Shown here piece by piece: positions 63,067 through 64,000 of a stretch of 64,000 nt of DNA. The notes below the pieces were generated by a model. It worked only from the letters and a program-made list of their open reading frames with translations. It made no database searches and was not told where the DNA came from. The position numbers and the translations under genes were made by a program. The stretch comes from Bacteroidetes bacterium MED-G17 (GTDB taxonomy: Bacteria > Bacteroidota > Bacteroidia > NS11-12g > UBA9320): NCBI GenBank assembly GCA_002457675.1, contig NTKK01000007.1:1-64000 (forward strand), in the 5' to 3' direction. Positions within the stretch are counted from its first letter, which is position 1, and every line of letters begins with the position of its first letter.

Positions 63067-63433
63067 GGGGCTGACATGGTATTGACGGGATGGCTCTTGA
63101 GGTATAAGCATGCAGAGCTTTGTATGATTGGCTCTTAAACCTAATTATACAAATTTTATTTGGCGAATCTAATTACGCCATGGCTGCCTAATCAGATTAG
63201 GTAAACCATCGGTTCCCAATGGCTTGGTTTTGGCTGCTATTGATTAGGAACTGTTCAACTACGCCAAGATATCCAAGGGCGATGTTCACCAACCTGCGGA
63301 TTATTGCGTGAACTAAGGCAAATTGCAGGCCTGACACAAGCCTTTTTTTGCTCGAAAAACAATTGTTTCTAAGCATGTAGAAAATGCCATTCAACACCTT
63401 CTCCGGACCCGGGTTCGACTCCCGGCAGCTCCA
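63067..63433 (+). ncRNA. ssrA: Transfer-messenger RNA (tmRNA)
   Basis: The 5' end GGGGCTG pairs with CAGCTCC at the 3' end to close the tRNA-like domain, and a T arm with GGGTTCGACTCCC is present. The tag reading frame is GGC GAA TCT AAT TAC GCC ATG GCT GCC TAA (63162-63191), coding GESNYAMAA. The tag resembles Bacteroidota tags of the GExNYALAA kind, here with Met instead of Leu in the degron. The CCA end is not encoded. tmRNA rescues stalled ribosomes with SmpB; smpB is not in the window. Confidence 0.95.
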
Positions 63434-63548
63434 CTTTTTACCTTTCACTTTATTTCAAAACTTTTCTTTTTTGTTCATACTTACTGAAAAACGATGAAAG
63501 CAGAACAATACGCACCAAACAGCTCAAAAAAATAGCTATATTGCCCGC

Positions 63549-64000
63549 ATGAAGAAATACATTATTTCATCCGCAATTCTATTTGTTGTGGTCTTTTCAA
63601 GCTATGCACAAGATAAATCTTCCGATTTACAGACCTTAATTGACCTGATGCAACAAGAAAAAATGATTGACCAAATGATGAGCAATATGTCTAGTATCAT
63701 GAAACAACAAGCCCAAAGTCAAATTACTGGTGATGAAGCTGAGCAGAAAATGGATAGTTATATCCAGTTTATGACCGAGGAACTGAAAACACTAACAAAA
63801 AGATTGGTAAATGAGGACCTTCCTGGGATCTATGATAAATACTTTTCACACGAAGAAATAAAAGACCTAATTGCGTTTTATGAATCTTCAACTGGTCAAA
63901 AGATGCTCGAAAAAACGCCAAAAATATCGAAAGACCTATTGGAAATCATGATGAAAAAATATATCCCAGCATTTCAACAAAAGTTGATGGAAAAAATGCA
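63549..64000 (+). CDS. DUF2059 exported protein, 3' end beyond the window
   Basis: The first 150 codons are visible. A signal peptide (MKKYIISSAILFVVVFSSYAQ) is followed by a helical, methionine-rich stretch (EKMIDQMMSNMSSIMKQQAQ) and the DUF2059 core: YFSHEEIKDLIAFYESSTGQKMLEKTPKIS (part). Proteins with this domain are exported and of unknown function. The frame is open at the right edge, so the C-terminus lies outside. The gap to ssrA (63434-63548) shows no clear terminator. Confidence 0.8.
   Translation, partial: MKKYIISSAILFVVVFSSYAQDKSSDLQTLIDLMQQEKMIDQMMSNMSSIMKQQAQSQITGDEAEQKMDSYIQFMTEELKTLTKRLVNEDLPGIYDKYFSHEEIKDLIAFYESSTGQKMLEKTPKISKDLLEIMMKKYIPAFQQKLMEKM

Noticed and set aside
63197-63448. 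An 83-codon minus-strand ORF with the residues SCRESNPGPEKV
   Set aside because: It is the antisense of the 3' part of ssrA and reads through the T arm; this is a well-known false ORF at tmRNA and tRNA loci.
1-64000. CRISPR array, insertion sequence, prophage or defence island
   Set aside because: No array of regularly spaced repeats, transposase, integrase or recognisable defence protein was found on reading both strands of the annotated genes; this does not exclude very small elements.

Overview
The window is chromosomal DNA of a member of the Bacteroidota (Bacteroidetes), low in G+C. The evidence is a fused MurF-alanine racemase, a gliding-motility lipoprotein (GldH-like), a PorV/PorQ-type outer-membrane protein of the type IX secretion set, a long Rho with a charged insert, a tmRNA whose tag reads GESNYAMAA, DUF6089, DUF5686 and DUF3078 proteins, TAnnTTTG -7 promoter elements, and an almost complete lack of Shine-Dalgarno sequences. 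The genus cannot be fixed from the sequence. Most of the window is dense housekeeping DNA; no phage, insertion sequence, CRISPR array or recognisable defence island was seen.

Layout. 1-5.2 kb: the end of a DUF2752-like membrane protein, a bidirectional terminator, then a minus-strand operon manC / SGNH hydrolase / MBOAT acyltransferase / secreted C1 peptidase (GDP-mannose supply plus extracytoplasmic O-acylation). 5.3-13.8 kb: recQ, tRNA-Gln, prs, rplY, an NAD-dependent epimerase, a ureohydrolase-fold protein without metal ligands, and an AsmA-like protein. 13.9-15.9 kb: tRNA-Val followed by the one accessory-looking stretch, with gene remnants and a three-ORF cassette of small secreted cysteine-rich proteins behind two Crp/Fnr-type palindromes. 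15.9-30.4 kb: HDAC-family deacetylase, icd and sucA (consecutive TCA steps in one operon), mfd, kynU, lpd, gldH, a PLP enzyme, recX. 30.4-39.4 kb: murF-alr, thyA, pdhC, rho, a GbsR-like regulator, an NHL-type lipoprotein and a PorQ-like protein. 39.4-45 kb: secreted cupin plus biotin carrier, a DUF3078 protein, a probable copper/heavy-metal uptake group (Cys-rich protein, TonB receptor with a CC plug motif, secreted HMA protein) and trmB. 45-63 kb: djlA-like, DUF4340 and lptB; serine hydrolase; DUF5686; hydrolase and alanine dehydrogenase; then the envelope cluster LYS1-like / hydrolase / BamA-like / nadK / two DUF6089 / uppS / bamA. 63-64 kb: ssrA and the start of a DUF2059 gene.

The most unusual items are (a) the cysteine-rich cassette at 14.5-15.8 kb, where two ORFs carry the same six-cysteine spacing, are separated only by a one-base frame change in an A8 tract, and lie behind two Fnr-like dyads 43 bp apart; (b) the convergent gene pairs, seven of nine of which end within 20 bp of each other, four of them sharing a 4-bp stop overlap; and (c) several promoters whose -7 box lies only about 6-13 nt before the start codon, implying leaderless or near-leaderless mRNAs. 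Start codons were reassigned where a non-ATG upstream start was unlikely, and kept as TTG or CTG where no ATG is possible.
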